This document shows, in pieces, positions 1 through 8,729 of a DNA stretch of 64,000 nucleotides; the first letter of the stretch is position 1; each line of letters begins with the position of its first letter. Location of the stretch: assembly GCF_020103725.1 (NCBI RefSeq), contig NZ_JAHXBG010000031.1:1-64000 (forward strand), read 5' to 3'. Both the position numbers and the translations under genes were made by a program. Below the pieces are notes generated by a model. It saw only the letters and a list, made by a program, of their open reading frames with translations. It was not told the origin of the DNA and ran no database searches. Source of the stretch: Hyalangium gracile. Its GTDB lineage: Bacteria > Myxococcota > Myxococcia > Myxococcales > Myxococcaceae.

Positions 1-98
1 ATCTGCATGACGCCCAGGATGCCGACGGAGAAGACGACCAGGGCGGCCATGGCCTCGATGAGGCTGGTGCCGCGAGGGGATGAGCGCGAACGGTTCAT
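1..98 (-). CDS. Prepilin-type N-terminal cleavage/methylation protein (PilV/GspI-like), 5' end only
   Basis: Only the first 32 or so codons lie in the window; the gene continues past base 1. The product starts MNRSRSSPRGTSLIEAMAAL, a class III signal peptide: a short basic leader, Gly, then a Thr-Ser-Leu-Ile-Glu segment with the conserved Glu5, running into a hydrophobic helix. This is the site for prepilin peptidase in type IV pilins and type II secretion pseudopilins. A TAGGAGG ribosome binding site overlaps the stop codon of the upstream gene, 14 bases away, so the two are cotranscribed. The SLIEAMAA form resembles PilV/GspI minor pilins, but the family cannot be fixed from this fragment. 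Confidence 0.8.
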   Translation of the reverse strand, partial: MNRSRSSPRGTSLIEAMAALVVFSVGILGVMQ

Positions 99-112
99 GT
101 GGACGCAACCTC

Positions 113-871
113 CTAGAAGACGACGGCGGCGCCCGCGGGCGCGGAGACGGTGAGCAGCTTGGGCGTGAAGCCCTTCTCATCCTCGGTGCTGGGAGCGAAG
201 GCGATCACGGCGCCCGAAGGCACGTTGCCCGTCATCACCTTCATGGTTCCGTCGGAGTTGAAGCGCAGCACGCCGTAGGGGCGGCCCGAGGGGCTCACAC
301 AGAAGTTGCAGCCGGCCGCCAAGTCCTGCGTGGGCTTGTTCAGCTCGGAGGGCGTGGTCTGCGGCGTGGTGAGCGGGATGGCGCTGAAGGGCGCCGGCAG
401 CGGCTTGGTGATGCGGTTGGAGTCCAGGTCCAGGAAGGCCAGCCCACCCGAGTCCATGCCCGAACTCGCCGCCAGCACCAGCTGGTCGTGGATGGTGGCG
501 TTGCGCGTCTCCAGGGTGTTGTTTGGCAGGGTGCGCGTGTAGGCCAGCACCACGTCCGGCTCCTGGGTCAGGTCCAGCGCGTTCCAGCTGATCGCGGTCC
601 CGTCATCGGGGCGCTCCAGGAGCAGGAGGCGCAGCCGGTTGTCGGGCGTCTGGTGGATGAAGATGTAGTGGGGCGAGCCGCGGCTGATGGCACGCATCTG
701 CGCGCTGTTGATCATCGCCGTCATGTCGAACACGGCGTTGTTCATCCGCGCCTTGCCCATGCCGTAGACCATGAAGGTCACGGCCAGGGCGGCCAGGATG
801 ATGAGGATGACGACCGCGGTCATCACCTCGATCAGCGTGAAGCCTCGGCGGAGTCGGGTTCGTGCGGGCAT
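113..871 (-). CDS. Pseudopilin, GspH/FimT-like
   Basis: 252 residues. The start at 871 is chosen because it has an AGGAGG site 7 bases upstream and puts the class III leader at the N-terminus: MPARTRLRRGFTLIEVMTAV, with Gly before Phe+1 and Glu+5. A longer frame to 991 has no such site. The rest looks like a minor pilin: one hydrophobic helix, then a beta-rich globular domain with 'INSAQMRAISRGSPHYIF', the pattern of GspH/FimT proteins. It would be cleaved by a PilD-type peptidase and built into a type IV pilus or type II secretion pseudopilus. It precedes another prepilin gene (98-1), so this is the edge of a minor-pilin operon. Confidence 0.82.
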   Translation of the reverse strand: MPARTRLRRGFTLIEVMTAVVILIILAALAVTFMVYGMGKARMNNAVFDMTAMINSAQMRAISRGSPHYIFIHQTPDNRLRLLLLERPDDGTAISWNALDLTQEPDVVLAYTRTLPNNTLETRNATIHDQLVLAASSGMDSGGLAFLDLDSNRITKPLPAPFSAIPLTTPQTTPSELNKPTQDLAAGCNFCVSPSGRPYGVLRFNSDGTMKVMTGNVPSGAVIAFAPSTEDEKGFTPKLLTVSAPAGAAVVF

Positions 872-1027
872 GCGAGGTCCTCCTGCGATGCCTCGCCTGT
901 CGCAAAGAGCGGGCCGGCTCGGGCCCCGTGCAAAGCTGCGGAACCACGCGTGTGGGCGCGGCGCGCCTATGCAGCCCGTTGCGGGCCGCACCTCGCAAAC
1001 TTTGCACGCCTCGGGGAGTGTCTTCCG

Positions 1028-2917
1028 CTAGACGAGCGGCGCTCCCGCCCCGCCTTGATCCTGGGAGGCGGGAGTCGTCATCCGCGCGTTGCGGCCGCGG
1101 CGCAGCAGCATGAACACCACGGGCCCGAGCGCCAGCAGCAGCTGAGGCACGAGCGAGACCGCATCCGGGTAGACGCCGAGCACCTCCACCTTGACGAAGG
1201 GGATGGGCATCAGCGGCAGCAGGGCCACCTCCTGCAGCGCGTGCAGGCCCTTGCCCAGCAGCAGCACGGCGGTGATGACGAGCACCACGGTGGACACGTT
1301 GAAGAGCGTCTTCATGGGCAGCCGGTAGCCCACGCGGTTCACGAAGAGCACCAGCGCCAGCAGCGCCACGCCGCCCGCCAGCGAGCCCCAGGCCACGCCC
1401 GCCGTCGAGTCCAGCGCCAGGCCCTGGAGGAACACCGCCGTCTCGAAGCTCTCGCGCAGCACCGCGGTGAAGGCGATGGTGAACAGGCCCAGCGTGCTGC
1501 CGCTGCCCAGCGCGCCCTGCATCTTCTGGCGCAGCTCGCCCATGAAGCGGCTCATGTTGGCGCGCGCGTTGAGCCACAGCGCCGCGTACACCAGCATGCC
1601 CACCGCCACGAGCGCGGTGACACCCTCGAGCATCTCGCGGTTGGCTCCGGCCAGCAGGCGCCGCCCGAAGAGGAAGGCCAGCGCTCCCACCACGAGCGCG
1701 GACACCCAGCCCGCGTGCACCACGCGCACCTGTCCCATCGCCTGCATCTTGCGCAGCGCCGCCAGCAGCGCTCCGACGATGATGGTGGCCTCGAAGCCCT
1801 CGCGCAGCAGGATGAAGAAGGTGAGCCAGAGCACGGACCACATGTCCGCCGCCGTGCCGCTGCCCCGCCGGGCCTGATCCAGCAGCGTCAGCAGCTCGCG
1901 CCCCTCATCCTGCAGGTGCGGGCTGTTGCGCTCGGCCGCGAGCCGGGACTTGAGGAACGCCTGCTCCAGCCTGTCCACCAGCGCCGCGTCCCGGGCGCGC
2001 AGCTTCACCTCCACGGGCTCCAGGCCGTTGAGGTAGCCCTCCAGCAGCTCGGCGCGCGCGCCCAGCATGTCGCCCGCGGCACCCTTGCGCAGCGCCTCCT
2101 CCACGTGGGTGCGCGCCACCAGCAGCGAGCGCTCCTCGTCCGCGTCCGGCAGCTTCTGCCGCAGGCACGCCAGGTTCTTATCCCCGTGCTCGGCGGCGAG
2201 ATCCGGATCCGTGGCCGTGGCCAGCCGCTCCAGGGACACGCTGGGCGGAGTGCCCTCGCACGGAGGCTGGCGCAGGGTGAAGACGAAGAAGGCGAGCGAC
2301 CAGCGCTGCTCCTCGGAGAGCGTGGGGAAGCCCGGCATCGCCGTGCCCGGCACGCCGAAGCTGATGGTGTTGAAGGCCTTGTACGGCATCAGCCCGGCCA
2401 TCGTGGCCGGGTCATGGAAGTTGGCGGGCTTGGGGTCCATCGTCTGCGCGATGGGCACGTCGCCGCGGCCATCCGCGCCGTGGCAGGCGGCGCAGGACAC
2501 CTTGAAGAGCTCCGCGCCCTGCGCGAGCTTCGGCGGCTGGCGCGGGCTGCGCGACAGGCCACCGGCGAGCACCAGATCCTCCACCAGCGCGCCGCAGTCC
2601 TTGCTGACGCCCTCTGGGTCCTTCCCCTGGTCCACCCGCGCCTTCACGTCCTGGATTCGCGGCAGGAAGCCCGCTCCGGCCGGCCCCAGCTCCCGGGCGG
2701 CTTCTGCGGCCTCGGCGATGAAGCTCTTCTGCTCGGCCAGCTCGAACTCGGACTGGGTCTCGATGGCGTTCGGGTAGTCCGCCTCCAGGTACTGGAGGAT
2801 GCCCACGAGCCGGTGCCACGTGCGGGTATCGGACGACTCGCTCCCACCCTCGGCCCCCGCGGTCAGGGGCAGTGCGAGCAGCAGCGACAACAGGGCCAGG
2901 GCACGGGTGCGGTTCAC
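1028..2917 (-). CDS. Secreted cytochrome c / FTR1-family iron permease fusion
   Basis: 629 residues from a GTG start at 2917, which begins a signal peptide (NRTRALALLSLLLALPLTAGA). A TTG at 2953 would give a longer, less signal-like N-terminus. The periplasmic part carries a class I cytochrome c domain with CAACHG at about residues 142-147 and a downstream AMPG Met ligand near 194. The C-terminal half is an FTR1 permease with several membrane helices and both iron-binding glutamate motifs, REGFE (about 372) and RESFE (about 488). FTR1 permeases import iron, usually ferric iron produced by oxidation of Fe(II); here the fused haem domain probably takes part in the electron transfer. A Fur-like dyad lies just upstream. 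Confidence 0.88.
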   Translation of the reverse strand: MNRTRALALLSLLLALPLTAGAEGGSESSDTRTWHRLVGILQYLEADYPNAIETQSEFELAEQKSFIAEAAEAARELGPAGAGFLPRIQDVKARVDQGKDPEGVSKDCGALVEDLVLAGGLSRSPRQPPKLAQGAELFKVSCAACHGADGRGDVPIAQTMDPKPANFHDPATMAGLMPYKAFNTISFGVPGTAMPGFPTLSEEQRWSLAFFVFTLRQPPCEGTPPSVSLERLATATDPDLAAEHGDKNLACLRQKLPDADEERSLLVARTHVEEALRKGAAGDMLGARAELLEGYLNGLEPVEVKLRARDAALVDRLEQAFLKSRLAAERNSPHLQDEGRELLTLLDQARRGSGTAADMWSVLWLTFFILLREGFEATIIVGALLAALRKMQAMGQVRVVHAGWVSALVVGALAFLFGRRLLAGANREMLEGVTALVAVGMLVYAALWLNARANMSRFMGELRQKMQGALGSGSTLGLFTIAFTAVLRESFETAVFLQGLALDSTAGVAWGSLAGGVALLALVLFVNRVGYRLPMKTLFNVSTVVLVITAVLLLGKGLHALQEVALLPLMPIPFVKVEVLGVYPDAVSLVPQLLLALGPVVFMLLRRGRNARMTTPASQDQGGAGAPLV

Positions 2918-2953
2918 AGGCTCACTTGTAGCAGCTTGAGGCCCGTGTCTCAA

Positions 2954-2974
2954 TTTTGAGAATCAAAGTCAAAA
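2954..2974 (-). promoter_or_regulatory. Fur-like operator candidate upstream of the iron permease
   Basis: An AT-rich island in GC-rich DNA holds the dyad TTTTGA-N9-TCAAAA, centred at 2964. Within it, 2957-2971 matches the Fur 7-1-7 consensus (TGATAAT-n-ATTATCA) at about 10 of 14 positions by eye. A second overlapping dyad, TCTCAA-TT-TTGAGA, covers 2948-2961. The site lies 37-57 bases upstream of the GTG start of the cytochrome c/FTR1 permease, where repression by an iron regulator would make sense. Regulator identity is inference. Confidence 0.45.
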
Positions 2975-3017
2975 TTCGCGAGGGTGCGGCGCATCCGTTT
3001 CTACAAGCAGGCGCGCC

Positions 3018-3506
3018 TCAGCGCTCGCGCTCGTAGGTGAGGAAGGCGTAGGGGAGGGCGTCCGCCGTGGCGGCGGGGTGGTGCTCCTCCTCGAGCAGCT
3101 TCCACGTGGAGAGGTCCACCTCTGGGAAGCGGGTGTCGCCGGGGATGTCCCGCTCGATGCGGGTGAGGTAGAGCCTGTCCAGCCGCCCCATCGTCTGCGC
3201 GTAGAGCTCCGCGCCCCCGGCGATGAAGACCTCGTCCTCGCCCTGGGCGAGTGTGAGCGCCTCGTCCACCGAGTGGGCCACCTTCACGCCCGCGGGCGCG
3301 TAGCCCGGCTGGCGCGTCACGACTATCATCGTCCGGCCTGGGAGCGGACGGCCGATGGACTCGTACGTCTTGCGGCCGAGGACGAGCGTGTGGCCCATCG
3401 TCACCCGCTTGAAGCGCGCGAGGTCCGCGGGCAGCCGCCACGGGAGCTGGTTGTTGACGCCGATCACCCGGTTGGCCGCCATGGCGACGATGGCCGACAG
3501 CTTCAT
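3018..3506 (-). CDS. folA: Dihydrofolate reductase
   Basis: 162 residues, full length for the family. It reduces dihydrofolate to tetrahydrofolate with NADPH in the cytoplasm. Recognisable features are the N-terminal '[24 protein letters not shown]' region with the substrate loop and the catalytic acidic residue after PWRLP, the cofactor segment '[12 protein letters not shown]', and '[11 protein letters not shown]'. Its ATG overlaps the TGA of thyA by 4 bases (ATGA), so the two are translationally coupled: ThyA makes dihydrofolate and FolA recycles it. Confidence 0.97.
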   Translation of the reverse strand: MKLSAIVAMAANRVIGVNNQLPWRLPADLARFKRVTMGHTLVLGRKTYESIGRPLPGRTMIVVTRQPGYAPAGVKVAHSVDEALTLAQGEDEVFIAGGAELYAQTMGRLDRLYLTRIERDIPGDTRFPEVDLSTWKLLEEEHHPAATADALPYAFLTYERER

Positions 3507-4297
3507 ACGGCCACGGGCGCCTTGATGGCGGGGTGCGGCTCGTAGCCCTCGAGCGTGAAGTCCTCGTACTTGAAGGCGAACAGGTCCTTCACGTCCGGGT
3601 TGAGCTTCATCCGGGGCAGCGGGCGCGGCTCACGCGAGAGCTGCGTCCGAGCCTGCTCCACGTGGTTGAGGTAGAGGTGCGCGTCGCCGATGGTGTGGAT
3701 GAACTCGTGCGGGGTGAGCCCCGTCACCTGGGCCACCATCATCGTCAGCAGCGAGTAGGAGGCGATGTTGAAGGGCAGCCCGAGGAAGATGTCCGCGCTG
3801 CGCTGGTAGAGCTGGCAGGACAGGCGCCCGTCCGCCACGTAGAACTGGAAGAGCACGTGGCAGGGCGGCAGCTTCATGGAGGGCAGGTCCGCCACGTTCC
3901 ACGCGCTGACGATGTGGCGCCGCGAGTCCGGGTTCTTGCGCAGGCCCTCGACGAGGATGCGCATCTGGTCGATGTGCTCGCCGTTGGGCGCGGACCACGA
4001 GCGCCACTGGTGCCCGTAGACGGGGCCGAGGTTGCCCTGGGCATCGGCCCACTCGTCCCAGATGGTGACGCCGTTCGCCTGGAGCGAGCGCACGCTGGTG
4101 TCACCCTGGAGCATCCACAGCAGCTCGTGGATGATGGACTTCAGGTGGAGCTTCTTGGTGGTCACCACCGGGAAGCCCTGGGTGAGATCGAACCGCAGCT
4201 GGTGGCCGAAGACGCTCAGCGTGCCGGTGCCGGTCCGGTCACTTTTCTTCGTTCCGTGCTTGAGAACGTGTTCGAGCAGCGCGAGGTAGGGTTTCAT
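3503..4297 (-). CDS. thyA: Thymidylate synthase
   Basis: 264 residues from the ATG at 4297, the same length as the E. coli enzyme. It makes dTMP from dUMP using methylenetetrahydrofolate. Family signatures include '[18 protein letters not shown]' near the N-terminus, the catalytic Cys in '[13 protein letters not shown]', the dUMP-binding '[20 protein letters not shown]' block and '[15 protein letters not shown]'. The open frame extends upstream to 4822, but that part is antisense to the adenosyltransferase gene. Only 15 bases separate this start from the divergent start at 4313, so each gene's promoter must lie inside the other gene or the pair must share a very compact promoter. Confidence 0.97.
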   Translation of the reverse strand: MKPYLALLEHVLKHGTKKSDRTGTGTLSVFGHQLRFDLTQGFPVVTTKKLHLKSIIHELLWMLQGDTSVRSLQANGVTIWDEWADAQGNLGPVYGHQWRSWSAPNGEHIDQMRILVEGLRKNPDSRRHIVSAWNVADLPSMKLPPCHVLFQFYVADGRLSCQLYQRSADIFLGLPFNIASYSLLTMMVAQVTGLTPHEFIHTIGDAHLYLNHVEQARTQLSREPRPLPRMKLNPDVKDLFAFKYEDFTLEGYEPHPAIKAPVAV

Positions 4298-4312
4298 GGC
4301 AGGTTCGAGGGC

Positions 4313-4873
4313 ATGAAGATCTACACGAAGACGGGGGACGCTGGGGAAACGGGTTTGTTCGGAGGCGGGCGCGTTCCAAAAGACGACGAACGGGTCGATG
4401 CGTACGGCGAGGTGGATGAGCTGAACGCGACACTCGGGCTGGCGCGCAGCCTCTCGATGCCTCCGGACCTGGACGGGCTGCTCCAGCGCCTGCAGGACCA
4501 GCTGTTCACGGTGGGTGCGGCGCTGGCCACACCCATGGGCACCAAGGCGTCGGCGCACATCCCCACGCTCAAGCCCGAGTGGGTGGAGGCCATGGAGAAG
4601 GCCATCGACGGCTTCGAGGCCGAGCTGCCCGCCATGACACACTTCATCCTCCCCGGGGGCACCCAGGCGTCCAGCGCGCTGCACCTGGCGAGGACGGTGT
4701 GCCGGCGGGCGGAGCGGCGAGTCGTCCCGCTGCTGCGCGAGGGGAAGGTCCCCACCGAGGTGGGTGTTTTCCTCAATCGGCTCTCGGACCTGCTCTTCGT
4801 CCTGGCCCGGGTGGCCAACCACCGGGAAGGCGTCCCAGATGTGAAGTGGATACCGGAGAAGCCTCAGAAGTAG
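4313..4873 (+). CDS. Cob(I)yrinic acid a,c-diamide adenosyltransferase, PduO/MMAB type
   Basis: 186 residues. It transfers the adenosyl group of ATP to cob(I)alamin to form adenosylcobalamin. The N-terminal P-loop-like '[20 protein letters not shown]' with '[19 protein letters not shown]' identifies the PduO-type family, and the C-terminal 'CRRAERRVV...[13 protein letters not shown]' helices complete it. Adenosylcobalamin is the cofactor of methylmalonyl-CoA mutase, and a methylmalonyl-CoA epimerase gene lies about 11 kb downstream, which fits a propionyl-CoA pathway. The ATG lies 15 bases from the divergent thyA start. Confidence 0.95.
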   Translation: MKIYTKTGDAGETGLFGGGRVPKDDERVDAYGEVDELNATLGLARSLSMPPDLDGLLQRLQDQLFTVGAALATPMGTKASAHIPTLKPEWVEAMEKAIDGFEAELPAMTHFILPGGTQASSALHLARTVCRRAERRVVPLLREGKVPTEVGVFLNRLSDLLFVLARVANHREGVPDVKWIPEKPQK

Positions 4874-4910
4874 CTCCTTGCGGCCCGGGGAGCGTTAGAA
4901 GAGACGTGAC

Positions 4911-5930
4911 GTGAACCCGCTCCCCACCGCCTACCTGCGCCAGCTCTCCGAGGCCGTTGGCTTCGATCTGGTCGGCTTCGCTCGCGCCGAGCCCATCCCG
5001 CCCGAGTCGCTCTTGTCGTGGATCGAGGCGGGCTACGCGGCGGACATGGACTGGATGACGGAGCGGGCGGCCGAGCGGCTCGATGTCTCCCAGCTCCTGC
5101 CGGGGGCGAAGACGGTGGTGGCCTTCGCCAACAACTACTACCGGAACGATGCGGAGGCGGAGGGCTCGCCCATCGCCCGGTACGCGCGAGGGAGGGACTA
5201 CCACTCGACGCTGCGGGACCGGATGAAGGCCTTCCGCAAGGCGGTCCAGGAGACGTACCCGGGTATCGGCACCTACGGGAGCGTGGACAGCGGCCCGCTG
5301 ATGGAGAAGGTGTGGGCGGCACGCGCGGGCCTGGGCTACGTGGGCAAGAACGGGTGCTTCATCACCGAGCCCTTTGGCTCCTGGGTGCTGCTGGCCACGG
5401 TGGTGCTGGACGCGGAGGTGGACGCCTACGGCAACGGCCCGCTGGCGGACCGGTGCGGATACTGCCGCAAGTGCCTCATGTCCTGCCCCACGGGCGCGCT
5501 GGTGGGTAACGGCCGGGTGGATGCGCGCGCGTGCCTCTCGTACCAGACGATCGAGAACCGCGAGCGCGAGGTGCCCGAGTCCTTCCGCGTGGAGATGGAC
5601 AACCTCGTCTTCGGCTGCGACATCTGCCAGGACGTGTGTCCGCTCAACCGGCGGCCCGTGTTCGCGGAGCACCCGCGCTTCGCTCCGCGCGCAGTGGCGG
5701 GCCTGGGCGTGATGGAGCTGGCCGGGCTGACCCCCGAGCAGTACCAGAAGTTCATCCCGGGCACGGCGCTGGCGCGGGCCCACTACGATGGGCTGCGGCG
5801 CAACGCCGTCTATGCGCTGGGTGCGGCGCGGGAGGCGAACGCTCGACAGCTGCTCGAAAAGCTCAGCGGGGACTCGAGCGAACTGGTACGTAGCGCCGCG
5901 CAATGGGCGCTTCGACAGCTCGTGCAGTGA
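4911..5930 (+). CDS. queG: Epoxyqueuosine reductase
   Basis: 339 residues from a GTG start. It performs the last step of queuosine synthesis, reducing the epoxide of epoxyqueuosine in tRNA with cobalamin and two [4Fe-4S] clusters. The clusters are visible as 'CGYCRKCLMSCPTGAL' and 'CDICQDVCPLN'. The upstream 'ENREREVPESFR' segment and the C-terminal HEAT-like helices ('NARQLLEKLSGDSSELVRSAAQWALRQLV') are typical of QueG. Its place behind a cobalamin adenosyltransferase gene is interesting because QueG binds cobalamin. The next gene overlaps its 3' end. Confidence 0.95.
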   Translation: MNPLPTAYLRQLSEAVGFDLVGFARAEPIPPESLLSWIEAGYAADMDWMTERAAERLDVSQLLPGAKTVVAFANNYYRNDAEAEGSPIARYARGRDYHSTLRDRMKAFRKAVQETYPGIGTYGSVDSGPLMEKVWAARAGLGYVGKNGCFITEPFGSWVLLATVVLDAEVDAYGNGPLADRCGYCRKCLMSCPTGALVGNGRVDARACLSYQTIENREREVPESFRVEMDNLVFGCDICQDVCPLNRRPVFAEHPRFAPRAVAGLGVMELAGLTPEQYQKFIPGTALARAHYDGLRRNAVYALGAAREANARQLLEKLSGDSSELVRSAAQWALRQLVQ

Positions 5931-6868
5931 GCGACGCATCACCTTCCCCGACACCGCTCGGAAGGGTTTATGCGGCGCTGCTCTTCCAGGTGCTCATCAG
6001 CGCGGGGACGTACCTGGCCGCCAAGCGGGCCATGGAGGAGCTGTCTCCCGCGACGACGATCCTCTGGCGGTTCCTGATCAGCGGGGCGATGTTCGTGCTG
6101 CTGCTCCTGGTGACGCCCGGCCCGAAGCTGCCGCCGCGCTCGGAGTGGCGGAAGACGCTATGGCTCGGGCTGCTGGCGGGCCCGGTGAACCAGCTGCTGT
6201 TCTTCACGGGGCTGGCGCGCACTCCGGCGGCGCATGGGGCGCTGCTGTACGCGATGACGCCGCTGGGCGTGTACGTGACGAGCCTCATCCAGGGCCAGGA
6301 GCGGTCCTCCGCGCGAGCGGTGGCGGGCATCGTCACGGCGTTCACGGGCGTGGTGGTGCTCCTGCTGGGCCGCGGGCTGGCCAGCGCGCGCGGTTCGCTG
6401 ATGGGGGACCTGCTCATCCTGGGCGCGGTGGTGGCGTGGGTGCTCTACACGACGGAGGGGCGTCCCTTCGCGGCGAGCCACGGGCCCATCCGGGCGACGG
6501 CGTGGAGCATGGTGGCGGCGACGCTGCTGATGCTCCCGATAGCGCCCTTCGCGCTTCAGCCCGCCCAGGTGCTGAACGCGAGCCTGGCCGCGCAGGGCTC
6601 CGTGCTGTACGTCGCGCTGCTCACCTCGGTGGTGGCGTACCTGCTCTGGTACTACGCGCTGTCCAAGGCGCCCGCGTCGAAGGTGGCCATCTTCTCCAAC
6701 CTGCAGCCGGTGGCCACGGCGCTGGCCGCCTGGGCGCTGCTGGGAGAGGAGCCGCACTGGGAGCTGGCGGTGGGCGGCGTGCTCGTCATCGTCGGCGTCC
6801 GGCTCACGCAGGGCGCGAAGGTGCAGCCTGCCCCCTCGACAGCGCCAGAGGAGCGTCCGTCCCGCTGA
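5903..6868 (+). CDS. DMT-superfamily (EamA) transporter
   Basis: 321 residues with about ten hydrophobic helices arranged as two EamA repeats, the second ending 'SNLQPVATALAAWALLGEEP', a typical EamA signature. Members export small metabolites such as amino acids or nucleobases; the substrate cannot be told from sequence. The ATG at 5903 overlaps queG by 28 bases. A GTG at 5927, which overlaps the queG stop as GTGA, is an equally plausible start. It converges on the Cys-rich protein gene with a gap of only 12 bases. Confidence 0.88.
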   Translation: MGASTARAVSDASPSPTPLGRVYAALLFQVLISAGTYLAAKRAMEELSPATTILWRFLISGAMFVLLLLVTPGPKLPPRSEWRKTLWLGLLAGPVNQLLFFTGLARTPAAHGALLYAMTPLGVYVTSLIQGQERSSARAVAGIVTAFTGVVVLLLGRGLASARGSLMGDLLILGAVVAWVLYTTEGRPFAASHGPIRATAWSMVAATLLMLPIAPFALQPAQVLNASLAAQGSVLYVALLTSVVAYLLWYYALSKAPASKVAIFSNLQPVATALAAWALLGEEPHWELAVGGVLVIVGVRLTQGAKVQPAPSTAPEERPSR

Positions 6869-6880
6869 ACTTGGGGCGCG

Positions 6881-7645
6881 TCAGTCCCCGTTGGGGTCCC
6901 ACTCGGAGATGTCCTTCTTGGGCTCGGGAGGCGGCTTCGGGCGCGGCGGCTCCACCCGGGGCGCGGGCTTCGGCGGCGGCGGTGGAGCCGGCGGCTCCTC
7001 CGCGAGCAGTGGATCCGATTCCTCCGCGGCCGTGGACGCGACCGCGGGCTCGGACTTTCCAGAGGACTTGGAGTCCGAGGGCCTGCTCGGCTCGGAGCTG
7101 TCGGTGGACTCGGGCTCCTTCGTGGGCTCGGGCTCCGGCTCGCTTGCCCGGTAGACGCCGCGGCGCGCCGTAGGCTGGGCGGGCTCGCTCGGTGTCGAGG
7201 CCGTCGCTGCCGGCTTCTTCTCCGCGGGCGAGCTCTTGCTGGCGGGCTTCTCCGAGCTGTCTTCCGAGGCGCGGTAGATACCGGAACGCGTGCCGCTGCT
7301 CGAGGAGGCCGGGGCGTCATCGCGCCACGACTTGTCGTCCTCGGAGTACCGGGCGGGCTCCTCGGGGGGCGCAGAGGGCGGCGGGGGCCCATTGTCCGGC
7401 GTGATGCCCAGGCTCTCCCGCTCCTGGAGCGCAAAGTGCCGGTCCCGACACAGGTCGTACTTCTCCTTGCAGCGCTGCAGACAGTTGCCAAGCTTGGCGT
7501 AGGTGCGCGAGCTGCTGCCGTACTCGACGGTGCAGTCCTCCCGACAGTCGGAGTTGTCGTCCTTGCAGCCGGAGGGGGCTGACGAGCCCTGAGCGAAGGC
7601 CGGCGCGGCCAGGAGGGTGAGCCACAGCAGCGGAAGTGCACGCAT
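6881..7645 (-). CDS. Secreted Cys-containing, Pro/Ser/Glu-rich protein of unknown function
   Basis: 254 residues. A clear signal peptide (MRALPLLWLTLLAAPAFAQ) is followed by a domain with six cysteines in CxxxxxxC, CxxxC and CxxxxxxC spacing (about residues 27-66). A low-complexity tail rich in Pro, Ser, Glu and Lys takes up the rest. The tail contains two copies of a short motif, SGIYRASE and RGVYRASE, and ends in a run of prolines. Six Cys suggest disulfides in the periplasm or outside the cell. No enzymatic motif was recognised. Its start faces the phosphorylase gene at 7733. Confidence 0.75.
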   Translation of the reverse strand: MRALPLLWLTLLAAPAFAQGSSAPSGCKDDNSDCREDCTVEYGSSSRTYAKLGNCLQRCKEKYDLCRDRHFALQERESLGITPDNGPPPPSAPPEEPARYSEDDKSWRDDAPASSSSGTRSGIYRASEDSSEKPASKSSPAEKKPAATASTPSEPAQPTARRGVYRASEPEPEPTKEPESTDSSEPSRPSDSKSSGKSEPAVASTAAEESDPLLAEEPPAPPPPPKPAPRVEPPRPKPPPEPKKDISEWDPNGD

Positions 7646-7732
7646 GACGGGGCGAGAAGTTAGCAGTCTTTACCCCCCTCTGGCTCGGGGGCCGCGCTAT
7701 CGTCCCCGCCACCAGCGCCGTGGAGGACACAC

Positions 7733-8620
7733 ATGGCAGGCATCCGGATGGGCATCATTGGTGGCGCCGGGCTCCTGGAGTCGCTGGCGGCCACGGGTCG
7801 GGCGGATCCGCACATCATCGAGACCCCCTTCGGACCCACCTCCGGCCCCCTCTACACCCTGGAGCTCGAGGGCGTCTCGGTGGCCGCGGTGGCGCGCCAC
7901 GGCGCCGGACACCAGTTCAGCCCCACCCGCGTCCCCTACCGGGCCAACCTCTTCGCCCTCAAGGTGCTGGGCGTCTCCCACGTCCTCGCCTACGGCATGG
8001 TGGGCAGCCTCCGCGAGCACATCCACCCGCGCCACCTCGTCATCCCGGATCAGGTCATCGACCGCACCTACCGGCGGCCCTGCACCTTCTATGACGACCT
8101 GGTGGTGCACGTGGAGATGACCTCTCCCTTCTGCGAGACGCTGCGGCACGTCCTCATCCAGGCGGCCGACGGCAACGACACCCAGCTGCACCCCCAGGGG
8201 ACGTACGTCTGCATCGAGGGCCCGGCGCTCAGCACCCGCGCCGAGAGCGTCATGTACCGCACCTGGGGCGGAGACCTGATCGGCATGACGGCGATGCCCG
8301 AGGCCAAGCTCGCTCGCGAGGCGGAGCTGCACTACGCGCTGGTCGCCGTGCCCACCGACTACGAGTCCTGGCAGCCGGCCGCCAGCTCCGACGCGGAGGC
8401 GCTCAACGCCGCCCACTTCCAGAACCGCCAGGCCGCCAACGCCCACGCGCTGTCCCTCATCCGCCGGGCCCTGCCCCGGGTGGCTGCCGCGGCCTCTCGT
8501 TGCACCTGTGACTCCGCCCTGGCGCTGGGCATCTGGTCGGATCGCCGCCGCATCTCCAACGAGGTGCGCACCCGCCTGCGCCCGCTGCTGGGCAAGTACC
8601 TGCCGCCCGAAGTCGTCTGA
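7733..8620 (+). CDS. MTAP/PNP-family nucleoside phosphorylase, likely S-methyl-5'-thioadenosine phosphorylase
   Basis: 295 residues with a TGGAGGA ribosome binding site upstream. The N-terminal 'GIIGGAGLLESL' phosphate-binding loop, 'ARHGAGHQFSPTRVPYRAN' and 'CIEGPALSTRAES' are the family signatures, with 'DLIGMTAMPEAKLAREAEL' also characteristic. The enzyme cleaves a purine nucleoside, most often methylthioadenosine, with phosphate; the Met in 'IGMTAMPEA' is the usual ribose-contacting residue. 'CTCDSALA' adds Cys near the C-terminus. The substrate assignment within the family is inferred. A hypoxanthine/guanosine-type phosphorylase is the alternative. Confidence 0.9.
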   Translation: MAGIRMGIIGGAGLLESLAATGRADPHIIETPFGPTSGPLYTLELEGVSVAAVARHGAGHQFSPTRVPYRANLFALKVLGVSHVLAYGMVGSLREHIHPRHLVIPDQVIDRTYRRPCTFYDDLVVHVEMTSPFCETLRHVLIQAADGNDTQLHPQGTYVCIEGPALSTRAESVMYRTWGGDLIGMTAMPEAKLAREAELHYALVAVPTDYESWQPAASSDAEALNAAHFQNRQAANAHALSLIRRALPRVAAAASRCTCDSALALGIWSDRRRISNEVRTRLRPLLGKYLPPEVV

Positions 8621-8644
8621 AGGACAGAAGGAGAGCAGGGGCTC

Positions 8645-8717
8645 GCTCGCTCGCCTGCTGCACCCGGGCCACCCCATCCCCACCTTGCACTCCCCAAGCC
8701 AGGGGAGGCGAGCAAGC
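8645..8717 (+). repeat. Long-range inverted repeat between mtnP-like and yihY-like genes
   Basis: GCTCGCTCGCCT at 8645-8656 pairs with AGGCGAGCAAGC at 8706-8717 (11 of 12 bases), with about 49 bases between the arms. It ends just upstream of the ribosome binding site of the YihY gene. It could fold in the transcript or be a GC-rich coincidence. Confidence 0.4.
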
Positions 8718-8729
8718 CAAGGGGGGCGG

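Noticed and set aside
995-1005. Short palindrome GCAAACTTTGC upstream of the pseudopilin gene
   Set aside because: Eleven bases only. It does not fit the sigma-54 GG-N10-GC spacing that pilin promoters use in related bacteria, so no regulatory call is made.
80-2959. A 959-residue frame on the plus strand
   Set aside because: It lies antisense to the pseudopilin and iron permease genes. Its composition is Arg/Gly/His/Gln-rich, as expected for shadow frames in GC-rich DNA, and no domain is visible.
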